From a virus, in IMG/VR virus record IMGVR_UViG_3300025286_000154, positions 1-22,542 of that record: a stretch of 22,542 bases of DNA; one strand, written 5' to 3'. Below, in pieces: positions 5,911-11,208 of the stretch. Numbering within the stretch: the stretch's first letter is position 1; each line of letters starts with the position of its first letter. The position numbers and the translations under genes were made by a program. The notes under the pieces were generated by a model that was given only the letters and a program-made list of their open reading frames with translations, was not told where the DNA came from and did not search any database.

Positions 5911-6051
5911 ATGGTGTAAACACCATAAATGTAATAAAGGCAATGATATCAATACTCTAGCTAAAGCTAGAAACTGTTGGTTCATCAGTTTCCATGCAAA
6001 GCATGGTGTGAACACAGCATTTTCAAAACCAACACATCGTCTTTGACGATG
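5911..6051. other. cluster of perfect hairpins, possible structured RNA
   Basis: Four elements follow one another. ATGGTGT-AA-ACACCAT lies at 5911-5926. TCTAGCT-AA-AGCTAGA lies at 5956-5971. TGTTGGTT at 5975-5982 pairs with AACCAACA at 6027-6034 around a nested CCATGC-AAA-GCATGG stem (5992-6006). CATCGTC-TTT-GACGATG lies at 6035-6051. Such density of exact inverted repeats is not expected by chance. It could be a noncoding RNA, an untranslated leader or cruciform DNA at an origin. The strand is not determined. Confidence 0.5.
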
Positions 6052-6077
6052 CATAAAATGAAAACCATATCTCGACA

Positions 6078-6094
6078 AGCTCTAGCTAGAGGCT
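6078..6094. repeat. cassette palindrome, copy 1 (variant)
   Basis: CTCTAGCTAGAG lies inside AGC...GGCT. It shares the core of the GCTCTA-NN-TAGAGC palindromes at 6969, 7211, 7721, 8061 and 8821 but has an extra G at the right edge and is not followed by the usual spacer and start codon. Confidence 0.6.
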
Positions 6095-6201
6095 ACCCCC
6101 TACTACCGTAGTGGTCCTTTTCCAATTCCGCACATGAGTTTCGGAACTTCGTTCCTGCAACCGTGCGCTGAATGGCAATCAAATTTATTTTCACCAACCC
6201 C

Positions 6202-6230
6202 TTGACAGTTATCTCTCTATTCCTTACGTG
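6202..6230 (+). promoter_or_regulatory. weak promoter candidate
   Basis: A perfect TTGACA at 6202-6207 is followed 17 nt later by TACGTG, a poor -10. Transcription from here would start inside the hairpin at 6218-6285, so the real start may be elsewhere. Only the -35-like hexamer is solid. Confidence 0.25.
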
Positions 6231-6285
6231 TATCTGCGGTATCTTCGATCTCTTGTGAGAAGATACCTTAGATACACTTGGAATA
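6218..6285 (+). promoter_or_regulatory. leader hairpin 1 with CTTGTGA loop end
   Basis: Three nested perfect arms pair: TATTCC/GGAATA, GTGTATCT/AGATACAC and GGTATCTTC/GAAGATACC, with small internal loops and the loop GATCTCTTGTGA. The gene at 6298 follows after AGGAG and 8 nt. The loop end CTTGTGA and the overall architecture recur at 7459-7509 and 7989-8039 with different stem sequences, which argues for a conserved RNA structure. Confidence 0.7.
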
Positions 6286-6297
6286 GGAGATAGAGAA

Positions 6298-6903
6298 ATG
6301 ACCACCGAAACCACAGTAACCCTCGACCCGACAGAGTACGAAGTACTGATCGAAGATGCCAACGAAGTTGGTGTCGAGTTCGCCAAGCGTGACAAGGCGG
6401 ATCGTGGCAGGTTCAAGCGTGATATCAAACCCGATGGGTTTGGTGTTCGATTGGCTCAAGTGCAGATTGCTGCAAGAGCAGCACTTAAGGTCGAGAGGCT
6501 CCCATCAGCTACGCTGAAGCAGCTAGGCATTGACAAGGTTTCCTCCGCTCTGCGGAGTGAGTGGGTTTGGTTCGTTCAAAACGAAACCGAAGCGAGAGAG
6601 TTCATCAAAGCCTCAAAGAAAGGCTTCACGAATGTATCGGCACTCAAGACCGCTATGGCGAAGGCTGCTAAAGCAGCGGAGAAAGCTGAAGCATCCACTG
6701 AAAGTGAGAGCGAGAGTGAAGCCACCGAAGGTGAAGCATCAGAGAATGCAACCACCGAAGGTGCAACCCTCGATGTATCAGCTATCGCTGTCGCCATTCA
6801 TGCATTGGCTTCACGTGATGGCAAGTCGGTCTATGGTGTCATCGACGAGATCATCGACCTCTTCGAGGAAACCAATCCTCTGACTTCAGAGATTGCTGCA
6901 TAA
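6298..6903 (+). CDS. hypothetical protein, first gene of the rightward operon (201 aa)
   Basis: A strong AGGAG lies 8 nt before the ATG, directly downstream of hairpin 1, so it is probably highly and early expressed. Residues 1-120 look like a folded alpha/beta domain (DPTEYEVLIEDANEVGVEFA). Residues 120-160 are an Ala/Lys helix followed by a Ser/Glu/Thr-rich acidic linker containing a repeated TEG[EA] unit. The last 45 residues are hydrophobic and helical (VSAIAVAIHALAS, then VIDEIIDLFEE). I recognise no family. The acidic linker between two domains suggests a scaffold, DNA mimic or regulatory protein, which is inference only. Confidence 0.75.
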   Translation: MTTETTVTLDPTEYEVLIEDANEVGVEFAKRDKADRGRFKRDIKPDGFGVRLAQVQIAARAALKVERLPSATLKQLGIDKVSSALRSEWVWFVQNETEAREFIKASKKGFTNVSALKTAMAKAAKAAEKAEASTESESESEATEGEASENATTEGATLDVSAIAVAIHALASRDGKSVYGVIDEIIDLFEETNPLTSEIAA

Positions 6904-6915
6904 GGTCGCTTCTGC

Positions 6916-6945
6916 TAGGCTGGTATCACCTTCGGTGCCAGCCTA
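6916..6945 (+). terminator. strong hairpin, possible terminator or processing site
   Basis: TAGGCTGG pairs with CCAGCCTA, and inner CACC pairs with GGTG around TTC, with a three-base TAT bulge. It starts 13 nt after the stop of the first gene. No U tract follows, so it may be a weak attenuator or an RNA-stabilising hairpin rather than a true intrinsic terminator. Confidence 0.45.
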
Positions 6946-6968
6946 TCGGTGGCAATCTTGCCAACTAA

Positions 6969-6982
6969 GCTCTACGTAGAGC
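6969..6982. repeat. cassette palindrome, copy 2
   Basis: GCTCTACGTAGAGC is a perfect 14-bp palindrome. It is followed by CTAACATCAACGGAGTTGA, which contains the SD sequence of the gene at 7006. Confidence 0.75.
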
Positions 6983-7005
6983 CTAACATCAACGGAGTTG
7001 AGCGC

Positions 7006-7221
7006 ATGGCAAAACGACCATTCGGCACATACGATACGCATCGCATTCTGCGTAGCTCATACGGCAGCATCGACGTGATGCCCGATGCGGAAACGCTGGA
7101 GAACAAGCGCATTGCATGGCGAGCGGATGTACATAATGCTCGTGCCATGCAAAAGTGGGAACACGAGCAGATGATTGCTCGTATGCGAAGCAGGATTGCT
7201 TCACTCAAAAGCTCTAGCTAG
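7006..7221 (+). CDS. small hypothetical protein of the cassette array (71 aa)
   Basis: The frame is open to GTG at 6949, but the ATG at 7006 has GGAG 8 nt upstream within the conserved cassette leader, which decides the start. The chain is basic and helical, with Arg/Met-rich C-terminal repeats (MIARMRSRIASLKSSS). The final Ser-Ser-Ser-stop is encoded by the next palindrome, so the repeat supplies the stop codon. There is no known family. Confidence 0.65.
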   Translation: MAKRPFGTYDTHRILRSSYGSIDVMPDAETLENKRIAWRADVHNARAMQKWEHEQMIARMRSRIASLKSSS

Positions 7222-7224
7222 AGC
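7211..7224. repeat. cassette palindrome, copy 3
   Basis: GCTCTAGCTAGAGC, a perfect palindrome. Its TAG ends the gene at 7006-7221, and CTAACATCGGAGTTGAAACG then leads to the next ATG. Confidence 0.75.
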
Positions 7225-7244
7225 CTAACATCGGAGTTGAAACG

Positions 7245-7451
7245 ATGATTAATTACGTGTGCGAAGAATGTGGTGGTGAGGATATTCGCGTTAACGCCGA
7301 TGTTACGTGGAGCAAAGAGGAGCAGCGTTGGACTGTCGTGGAGATATTTTTTGAGCAGGATAACGGTGCCATGTGTGAGTCTTGTGGTGACGAGCGCCAT
7401 ATAGGTGTTTACTCGTATGGTGACACTGGTGTGGTTTCTCCAGCCTTTTAG
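7245..7451 (+). CDS. zinc-ribbon-like small protein (68 aa)
   Basis: Two CxxC knuckles, C6-E-E-C9 and C44-E-S-C47, are separated by about 35 residues, the usual layout of a single-zinc ribbon. The segment between them is acidic and beta-rich. The conserved GGAGTTGA leader lies just upstream of the ATG. Such proteins often bind nucleic acid or host enzymes. The specific role is unknown. Hairpin 2 follows eight bases after the stop. Confidence 0.7.
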   Translation: MINYVCEECGGEDIRVNADVTWSKEEQRWTVVEIFFEQDNGAMCESCGDERHIGVYSYGDTGVVSPAF

Positions 7452-7458
7452 TTGTATA

Positions 7459-7509
7459 GTATACCTAGTGTTTCCTTGAACACTTGTGAAAGGAAACACG
7501 TAGGTATAC
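7459..7509 (+). promoter_or_regulatory. leader hairpin 2 with CTTGTGA loop end
   Basis: Outer arms GTATACCTA/TAGGTATAC and inner arms TGTTTCCTT/AAGGAAACA pair perfectly around GAACACTTGTG(A). It sits between the genes at 7245 and 7529, upstream of GAGGAG and an ATG. The outer arm is almost the same as in hairpin 3; the inner arm differs on both sides in a compensating way. Confidence 0.75.
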
Positions 7510-7528
7510 ATATAGAGGAGCAAATGAG

Positions 7529-7717
7529 ATGAATAAAGATATCATGATCGGTGCTGGATTTGGTGATGCTATCGCTCGTGTGGAGCGTGGTTCATGTGCC
7601 ATGTGCAACACAACGGTTCGCATGGAGGATTTCACAGATGAAATCAGTGTGCGAGAATTTGGCATCAGCGGCATGTGCCAATCATGTCAGAATGACATGT
7701 TCGGAGAGGACGAGTAG
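7529..7717 (+). CDS. zinc-ribbon-like phage protein (62 aa)
   Basis: C23-A-M-C26 and C50-Q-S-C53 flank a conserved-looking segment (FTDEISVREFGISGMC). I have seen this DE-S-REF-ISG-C pattern in many small phage proteins with paired CxxC, whose function is not established. AGAGGAG lies about 9 nt before the ATG, immediately after hairpin 2, suggesting hairpin-linked control of its translation or mRNA stability. Confidence 0.75.
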   Translation: MNKDIMIGAGFGDAIARVERGSCAMCNTTVRMEDFTDEISVREFGISGMCQSCQNDMFGEDE

Positions 7718-7720
7718 CTA

Positions 7721-7734
7721 GCTCTACCTAGAGC
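7721..7734. repeat. cassette palindrome, copy 4
   Basis: GCTCTACCTAGAGC, arms perfect with CC centre, three bases after the stop codon of the gene at 7529. It is followed by CAAACTTAACGGAGTTAA and the next ATG. Confidence 0.75.
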
Positions 7735-7755
7735 CAAACTTAACGGAGTTAAATT

Positions 7756-7968
7756 ATGTGTGACAACAAAGTGTCCTATTTCATTCCTAGCGGTTACGAT
7801 GTCCGCGAGGTGTTTACACCATGCGGTTACACAGATGTCTATGGCGAACGCGCCATCTGTGACGAGTGTGCATCTGATAAGCGCAAGATGCGTGACATTC
7901 GCCAGCATGAGGCCAATATTAGGGCCGACAATTGGGCGGCACGTTCTGCCGGTTATGGTGAATTTTAA
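7756..7968 (+). CDS. small cysteine-containing phage protein (70 aa)
   Basis: Four Cys (2, 23, 35, 38) include CDEC near the middle. The pattern FTPCGYTDVYGERAICDEC, followed by an Arg/Asn-rich helix ending ARSAGYGEF, is familiar from short phage proteins of unknown function. A possible Zn site uses C23, C35 and C38. The start has the standard cassette leader with GGAG. Confidence 0.7.
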   Translation: MCDNKVSYFIPSGYDVREVFTPCGYTDVYGERAICDECASDKRKMRDIRQHEANIRADNWAARSAGYGEF

Positions 7969-7988
7969 CCTAACAACGGAAATGTATA

Positions 7989-8039
7989 GTATACCTTACG
8001 TGATCTCTTGAACTTGTGAAAGAGATCACTTAGGTATAC
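7989..8039 (+). promoter_or_regulatory. leader hairpin 3 with CTTGTGA loop end
   Basis: Outer GTATACCT/AGGTATAC and inner GTGATCTCTT/AAGAGATCAC enclose the loop GAACTTGTGA. It lies between the genes at 7756 and 8093, followed by the palindrome at 8061. Its upstream flank TGTATAGTATACCT equals that of hairpin 2. Confidence 0.75.
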
Positions 8040-8060
8040 ATACACACAAGGCAATCACAA

Positions 8061-8074
8061 GCTCTACCTAGAGC
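8061..8074. repeat. cassette palindrome, copy 5
   Basis: GCTCTACCTAGAGC, the same as copy 4, followed by CAAACAACGGAGTTGACT and the ATG at 8093. Confidence 0.75.
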
Positions 8075-8092
8075 CAAACAACGGAGTTGACT

Positions 8093-8821
8093 ATGCAATG
8101 TACAGCATCGAACATACCTGCATCTAGCACATGCTACACGCAACCAGATATCACAACGCTAAAAGCTGCCATCGAAATTGGTGGCAAGGTATCAAAAGGC
8201 AACACTAAGATGCCCGGTTCCACGTTTGCACTTGATGCTTTCGAGTGCAACGTAGGATCACGGCTTGCCAATGTCGAGGGTAGCGTATGCTTCAAGTGCT
8301 ATGCTCGACGCATACAAAAGCTGCGTCCATCCGTCAACATGGGATGGGGTAACAATCAAAGCAAAACTGTGGCAACACTGGCGCTTGATCCGACACTGTG
8401 GCAAGACGCTATGGTGTTTCAAATCAACCGCATGGGATATGCGGAGCATAGGTGGCTGGATAGTGGTGACGTTCCAAACGTGCAGTTTCTCGCCAGTGTC
8501 TGCGAAGTAGCACGGCAGACACCCAATGTGCAGCATTGGTTGCCCACACGTGAGGTCAAAACTCTGCTTGCCTTCATCAAACAATATGGTGCGGATCATA
8601 TACCAACTAATCTCAACATTCGTGTGTCGGCACCAATGGTGAACGACAAACCTTTGAGTGCATTTGACAATGTGCCACAAGTTACGACAAGCACAGTGCA
8701 CGACAAGCACAACGTGCCACATGGTCACACTTGCCCAGCACGTACTCAAGGCAATGCATGTGGAGATTGTCGAGCATGTTGGTCAAGTGATGTTGCCAAT
8801 GTATCCTATCCTATTCACTAG
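8093..8821 (+). CDS. GP88-like cysteine protein
   Basis: The 242-residue protein starts at ATG 8093 (GGAG 6 nt upstream), not at the TTG at 8087. It matches the pattern I associate with the phage Gene product 88 family (PF17338): KMPGSTFALDAFECNVG, then C66-F-K-C69-YA, HRWLDSGDV, HWLPTRE, IRVSAPM, and a C-terminal cluster C214...C223-G-D-C226-R-A-C229-W. Seven conserved-looking cysteines suggest a Zn or Fe-S centre. The SGD, LPTRE and IRVSA segments recall the barrel strands of DUF5131/radical-SAM-like proteins, but the canonical CxxxCxxC is missing. The biochemical role is unknown. It is the longest gene of the palindrome-bounded array. Confidence 0.75.
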   Translation: MQCTASNIPASSTCYTQPDITTLKAAIEIGGKVSKGNTKMPGSTFALDAFECNVGSRLANVEGSVCFKCYARRIQKLRPSVNMGWGNNQSKTVATLALDPTLWQDAMVFQINRMGYAEHRWLDSGDVPNVQFLASVCEVARQTPNVQHWLPTREVKTLLAFIKQYGADHIPTNLNIRVSAPMVNDKPLSAFDNVPQVTTSTVHDKHNVPHGHTCPARTQGNACGDCRACWSSDVANVSYPIH

Positions 8822-8834
8822 CTCTAGGTAGAGC
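8821..8834. repeat. cassette palindrome, copy 6
   Basis: GCTCTAGGTAGAGC, with GG centre. Its first base completes the TAG stop of the GP88-like gene. CAAACATAACGGAGGAAACT and the ATG at 8855 follow. This is the last copy of the array. Confidence 0.75.
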
Positions 8835-8854
8835 CAAACATAACGGAGGAAACT

Positions 8855-9079
8855 ATGCGCTTTCTTAAGAAGTATCACTACGGAACGAGAGTATATCAGA
8901 ACACGGAGTGGTACGAGTATGTCGTCAAGCCTAGAGATACGCGAGACGATGACACCACATGGTACTTCACGGATGACGTTGAAGATGCCTATGCTACCGC
9001 GCAGATAATGGATGACAGCGAAGGACTTATTTGGCGCTGTGACCGTTATGGGGAACAATACAAACAATCGGAGAATTAA
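8855..9079 (+). CDS. acidic hypothetical protein (74 aa)
   Basis: GGAGG lies 5 nt before the ATG in a cassette leader. The N-terminus is basic and aromatic (FLKKYHYGTRVYQNTEWYEY), and the middle is strongly acidic (DDDTTWYFTDDVEDAYATA). No family recognised. Small acidic early phage proteins can act as inhibitors or DNA mimics, which is speculation here. Confidence 0.65.
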   Translation: MRFLKKYHYGTRVYQNTEWYEYVVKPRDTRDDDTTWYFTDDVEDAYATAQIMDDSEGLIWRCDRYGEQYKQSEN

Positions 9080-9080
9080 G

Positions 9081-9335
9081 ATGTCGTTATCACAGATAGA
9101 ACGTGACGAGCGTGACCAACGTATGTTTGGCATGTCGAGTGATGAGCTTCGCCAGATGGCCGTGACATTTCCATGCAAAATAGGTGTGGAGGGAAGGCAT
9201 GGAGATGCCATGTTTATTATGTCAATTCTGTCAGATGCACAGGAGGTCATGGCGTATGGTGACGTGGAGACAGCACGGCAGTGTATTAACCGTGCCAAGT
9301 ACCTGTTAAATTACCTTGTAATGAATGAGGAATGA
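9081..9335 (+). CDS. hypothetical helical protein (84 aa)
   Basis: The ATG at 9081 is one base after the upstream stop and has GGAG 7 nt before it. An upstream in-frame start at 9012 lies inside the preceding gene and is unlikely. It is helical with Met-rich stretches (MFIMSILSDAQEVMAYGDVETARQ) ending YLLNYLVMNEE. Function unknown. Confidence 0.65.
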   Translation: MSLSQIERDERDQRMFGMSSDELRQMAVTFPCKIGVEGRHGDAMFIMSILSDAQEVMAYGDVETARQCINRAKYLLNYLVMNEE

Positions 9336-9338
9336 GAT

Positions 9339-9569
9339 ATGACCATCAAGCGCATACATGTGAACCAGCACATCATCAAGCGGAATCGTAAACATCCTGA
9401 CGAAGCTCCGCAACCAGTGCTTACATGTAAAACGTCCAAAAGCAATACGTATGCCTATGAACTATACGTTGACGGGCCATCTCGAATTGTGTACAGACCC
9501 GACAAGCCCCTGTCATGTGGCGCACACGTATGGATCGAAACCACAGCCGAAGTCAGAAAGGAACGATGA
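9339..9569 (+). CDS. small basic hypothetical protein (76 aa)
   Basis: The start follows three bases after the previous stop, with GAGG upstream. The N-terminus is basic (IKRIHVNQHIIKRNRKH) and the C-terminal half is beta-like with two Cys. The stop overlaps the next start region as ATGATGA. No family recognised. Confidence 0.6.
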   Translation: MTIKRIHVNQHIIKRNRKHPDEAPQPVLTCKTSKSNTYAYELYVDGPSRIVYRPDKPLSCGAHVWIETTAEVRKER

Positions 9570-9712
9570 TGAGTTTACCAAACGAAGTGCAAAGTATGAT
9601 TGAGGATTTGTTTGAAGAGGAGATGGACCGCCTGTTGACATTGGGGTATGATATCGAAAAAGCTGGCCTGTTAGCTGAACAGAGAGCATGGGAGCGTATG
9701 GACCGTGACTAG
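9569..9712 (+). CDS. 47-aa acidic helical peptide
   Basis: ATG at 9569 is six nt from AGGA and overlaps the previous stop by one base; the ATG at 9566 is an alternative. The chain is one or two acidic helices (MIEDLFEEEMDRLLTLGYDIEKAGLLAEQRAW broken by Gly-Tyr). No family recognised. Confidence 0.5.
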   Translation: MSLPNEVQSMIEDLFEEEMDRLLTLGYDIEKAGLLAEQRAWERMDRD

Positions 9713-9917
9713 ATCATATGACATAGACCACGCGCAGGAAGAAATGTTTCTGCGTATGGAGGTGCTATTGCGTGAAGCGTTGTCGCAACTTATGCCTCTA
9801 TACAGTGAGAGCCATACACCTAATTGGAGATTGGATAAATTGATATCGGAGATAGAGCAATGCCTAAACGAAAAGGCCATGCTGGAACGCGACGAGGTGA
9901 TAGGAATACCTGTGTGA
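9705..9917 (+). CDS. hypothetical helical protein, GTG start (70 aa)
   Basis: The GTG at 9705 overlaps the previous gene by 8 nt, with GGAG 10 nt upstream. The product is helical (AQEEMFLRMEVLLREALSQL, later LDKLISEIEQCLNEKAM). The last 58 nt also encode the start of the next gene in another frame. Function unknown. Confidence 0.5.
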   Translation: MTRSYDIDHAQEEMFLRMEVLLREALSQLMPLYSESHTPNWRLDKLISEIEQCLNEKAMLERDEVIGIPV

Positions 9918-10069
9918 TTATTTCGGAGGATGAGTTCGCGCAGCGTAAGATTGATTGGTACACGCAGATGTGGTGGAATGAGCGCCACACGGATGACCAA
10001 TATGTGTACAACATGGTGCACTACGGGTTTGATGAGCCTACAATTCGCAACAACATATATGAGGATTAA
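9860..10069 (+). CDS. small hypothetical protein (69 aa), nested start
   Basis: GGAG lies 8 nt before the ATG, although the start sits within the preceding gene. A basic N-terminus (PKRKGHAGTRRGDR) is followed by an aromatic, acidic body (IDWYTQMWWNERHTDDQYVY). The good SD sequence supports a real overlapping gene. Confidence 0.55.
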   Translation: MPKRKGHAGTRRGDRNTCVIISEDEFAQRKIDWYTQMWWNERHTDDQYVYNMVHYGFDEPTIRNNIYED

Positions 10070-10072
10070 GTA

Positions 10073-10288
10073 ATGTACTCAGTAAGGTTAATACTCACAA
10101 AGGACGATACTATGGTTAGGGAGAGTGAGAGAAAGGATTGGTATGGTATTGTAGATAATGAAGGTATCATAGTAGTAGACAACATCTGTGCAGTCTCAAG
10201 TATCATCTTGACCACATGCGATAAGAAACTCTATGATAATGTAAACGCTGCATTGACAGAGATTAAGAGATTGGGAGAACTAAGGTGA
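10073..10288 (+). CDS. small hypothetical protein containing an inverted fragment of the 15958 gene (71 aa)
   Basis: ATG at 10073 follows AGGA by about 7 nt. The chain looks like a small beta/alpha protein (MYSVRLILTKDDTMV, DNEGIIVVDNICAVSS, then a helix). Positions 10175-10219, encoding NICAVSSIILTTC, match the reverse complement of 16017-16061 at 40 of 45 bases. Part of this gene is therefore related to the antisense strand of another gene in the window. Whether this is recombination debris or a functional antisense segment is open. Confidence 0.55.
   Translation: MYSVRLILTKDDTMVRESERKDWYGIVDNEGIIVVDNICAVSSIILTTCDKKLYDNVNAALTEIKRLGELR
10175..10219 (+). repeat. inverted repeat arm, partner at 16017-16061
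   Basis: 45 bases match the reverse complement of 16017-16061 with five mismatches. The longest uninterrupted matches are CATCTGTGCAGTCTC and AGTATCATCTTGAC. Confidence 0.8.
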
Positions 10289-10449
10289 AAAATTTAAAGG
10301 ACACCACTGCGCTAAGTACGGGTGTGGTTGAACCTAACCCTGCCATCCCACCAATCCAAACACTTGCTCTTTGGATTGCGCCGGATGCTATTCTAGTTAC
10401 AGGATACCAACCTTTATATTGTTCAAATGGATACACAAAGGAGAACTAA
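10285..10449 (+). CDS. 54-aa hypothetical protein, GTG start
   Basis: GTG at 10285 overlaps the previous TGA as GTGA and the frame ends one base before the ATG at 10451. The product is Pro-rich in the first half (VVEPNPAIPPIQ) with a hydrophobic centre (TLALWIAPDAILVTGY). There is no strong SD sequence (GGGAG at 10273-10277, 7 nt upstream, is acceptable). Not recognised. Confidence 0.45.
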   Translation: MKNLKDTTALSTGVVEPNPAIPPIQTLALWIAPDAILVTGYQPLYCSNGYTKEN

Positions 10450-10450
10450 G

Positions 10451-10945
10451 ATGACTATGGGTAAGATGTATGAGTATATGGGTCAGTATGATAAGTTGAC
10501 CTATCCGACACTGTGGCAACGTATCGTGGCATGGTTTAAAGGTTTCTTCACGAAGAAGCCCGTGCTTGTATGTGATGAAGGTATCAACCTCTCAGCACTT
10601 GCGTGTGAAGGGGATGTGAATGTCAGAAAGGTGTTAGACTTATTGTATTCAGAGGGTCTTACACCCACCATTAACCGTGACACGAATAAATGGCAGGGCT
10701 TCTACGCAGAGGTGACAGCCTTGAAGTTAAAGAAAGACCGCAAAGGTGGCATCAAGTTTACAGGCGGTAACTTTCTAAAGATTGCAGAAGGTCACAATGT
10801 CTCATACTTTCCGTTGACAGTATACGGTGGCTCGTTGTATAATAACCCGTTCTACAATGTCGAGCGGATCATTAGCACAGTAGGTGAACGTGATGACATA
10901 CACAAGAAAGTTAAAAGGAAAGCGCCGACAGTTAAGGCGGCGTAA
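10451..10945 (+). CDS. hypothetical protein (164 aa)
   Basis: AAGGAG lies about 8 nt before the ATG at 10451, preferred over an in-frame ATG at 10427 inside the preceding gene. Residues 19-38 form an amphipathic helix (TLWQRIVAWFKGFFTKKP). A folded part with alternating charged and hydrophobic segments follows (residues 40-140), ending in a basic tail (KKVKRKAPTVKAA). The family is unknown. A perfect consensus -35/-10 pair lies within its coding sequence at 10814-10843. Confidence 0.65.
   Translation: MTMGKMYEYMGQYDKLTYPTLWQRIVAWFKGFFTKKPVLVCDEGINLSALACEGDVNVRKVLDLLYSEGLTPTINRDTNKWQGFYAEVTALKLKKDRKGGIKFTGGNFLKIAEGHNVSYFPLTVYGGSLYNNPFYNVERIISTVGERDDIHKKVKRKAPTVKAA
10814..10843 (+). promoter_or_regulatory. 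internal sigma-70-type promoter candidate
   Basis: TTGACA (10814-10819), 18 bp, TATAAT (10838-10843): both hexamers match the consensus exactly. It would start transcription near 10850, ahead of the small genes at 10893-11365 and the cell wall hydrolase. Exact matches of this kind are rare in 22 kb, but it lies inside a gene and could be accidental. Confidence 0.45.
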
Positions 10946-11078
10946 CCTTGAAGCACACTCACTGGAGGACGCGCAGTTTCGGCTGCGTGTTACCCGTGAT
11001 CGGACTAAATACACACGAAAGGGAAAGTCAGATGATCGGCAGCACATACGACGCGCAGTCGAAGATGCGGAACGGTAA
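10893..11078 (+). CDS. 61-aa arginine-rich protein, overlapping start
   Basis: ATG at 10893, with AGG 8 nt upstream, lies 53 nt inside the previous gene in another frame. Strongly basic: TRKLKGKRRQLRRRN, then RLRVTRDRTKYTRKGK. Nucleic-acid binding is plausible. Its basic stretch may partly reflect the shared coding sequence. Confidence 0.5.
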   Translation: MTYTRKLKGKRRQLRRRNLEAHSLEDAQFRLRVTRDRTKYTRKGKSDDRQHIRRAVEDAER

Positions 11079-11208
11079 ACTTAAACGAGTAACAGCTACC
11101 AAACAACAGGACGATTGGAAGCAACAACGCCGTAAACAGCGGCGTGTACGGCAGCAGGAAAAGGAGCATAGATATGGCAACGCAAGAGAGATATCACGTA
11201 GGAGTTGA
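11032..11208 (+). CDS. 58-aa basic helical protein
   Basis: ATG at 11032 has AAAGGG about 8 nt upstream, and the frame overlaps both neighbours in other frames. A long Gln/Lys/Arg helix (KQQDDWKQQRRKQRRVRQQE) dominates. An upstream in-frame TTG at 10948 would lie inside the previous gene. Function unknown. Confidence 0.45.
   Translation: MIGSTYDAQSKMRNGKLKRVTATKQQDDWKQQRRKQRRVRQQEKEHRYGNAREISRRS

Larger units (their letters stand above)
5457..6217. other. divergent intergenic control region without a convincing gene
   Basis: Leftward genes end here and rightward genes begin at 6298. The only open frames (5703-5912 minus, 5858-6046 plus) lack SD sequences and run through the G/C tract and hairpins, so I do not call them. 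The stretch changes from AT-rich (5457-5680) to GC-rich and structured (5690-6200). It contains direct repeats, a C-rich tract and several hairpins listed separately. A short sequence GTRACGCAAGGTG occurs twice (about 5730 and 5884). It is the obvious place for divergent promoters and perhaps a replication origin, but neither is demonstrated. Confidence 0.6.

Noticed and set aside
5703-5912. 69-codon minus-strand frame in the control region
   Set aside because: No SD sequence, Pro/Arg/Cys-rich because of the C-rich tract, and it crosses strong repeats; looks like chance.
5858-6046. 62-codon plus-strand frame, or a shorter one from the ATG at 5907 with a CKHHKC motif
   Set aside because: Runs through several exact hairpins, which explain the sequence better than coding. 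Only a weak GAAGG before the internal ATG.
6113-6160. TTCCG/CGGAA versus GGAAC/GTTCC alternative stems as a riboswitch or attenuator
   Set aside because: Arms are only 5 bp and no conserved aptamer or leader peptide is visible.
8258-8749. 163-codon minus-strand frame opposite the GP88-like gene
   Set aside because: Shadow of a clear family gene on the plus strand; Cys/His/Trp-rich composition typical of antisense frames.
6078-8834. CRISPR-like array made of the repeated palindromes
   Set aside because: Repeats are only 14 bp, spacing is 213 to 760 bp and the intervening DNA is coding; not a CRISPR array.
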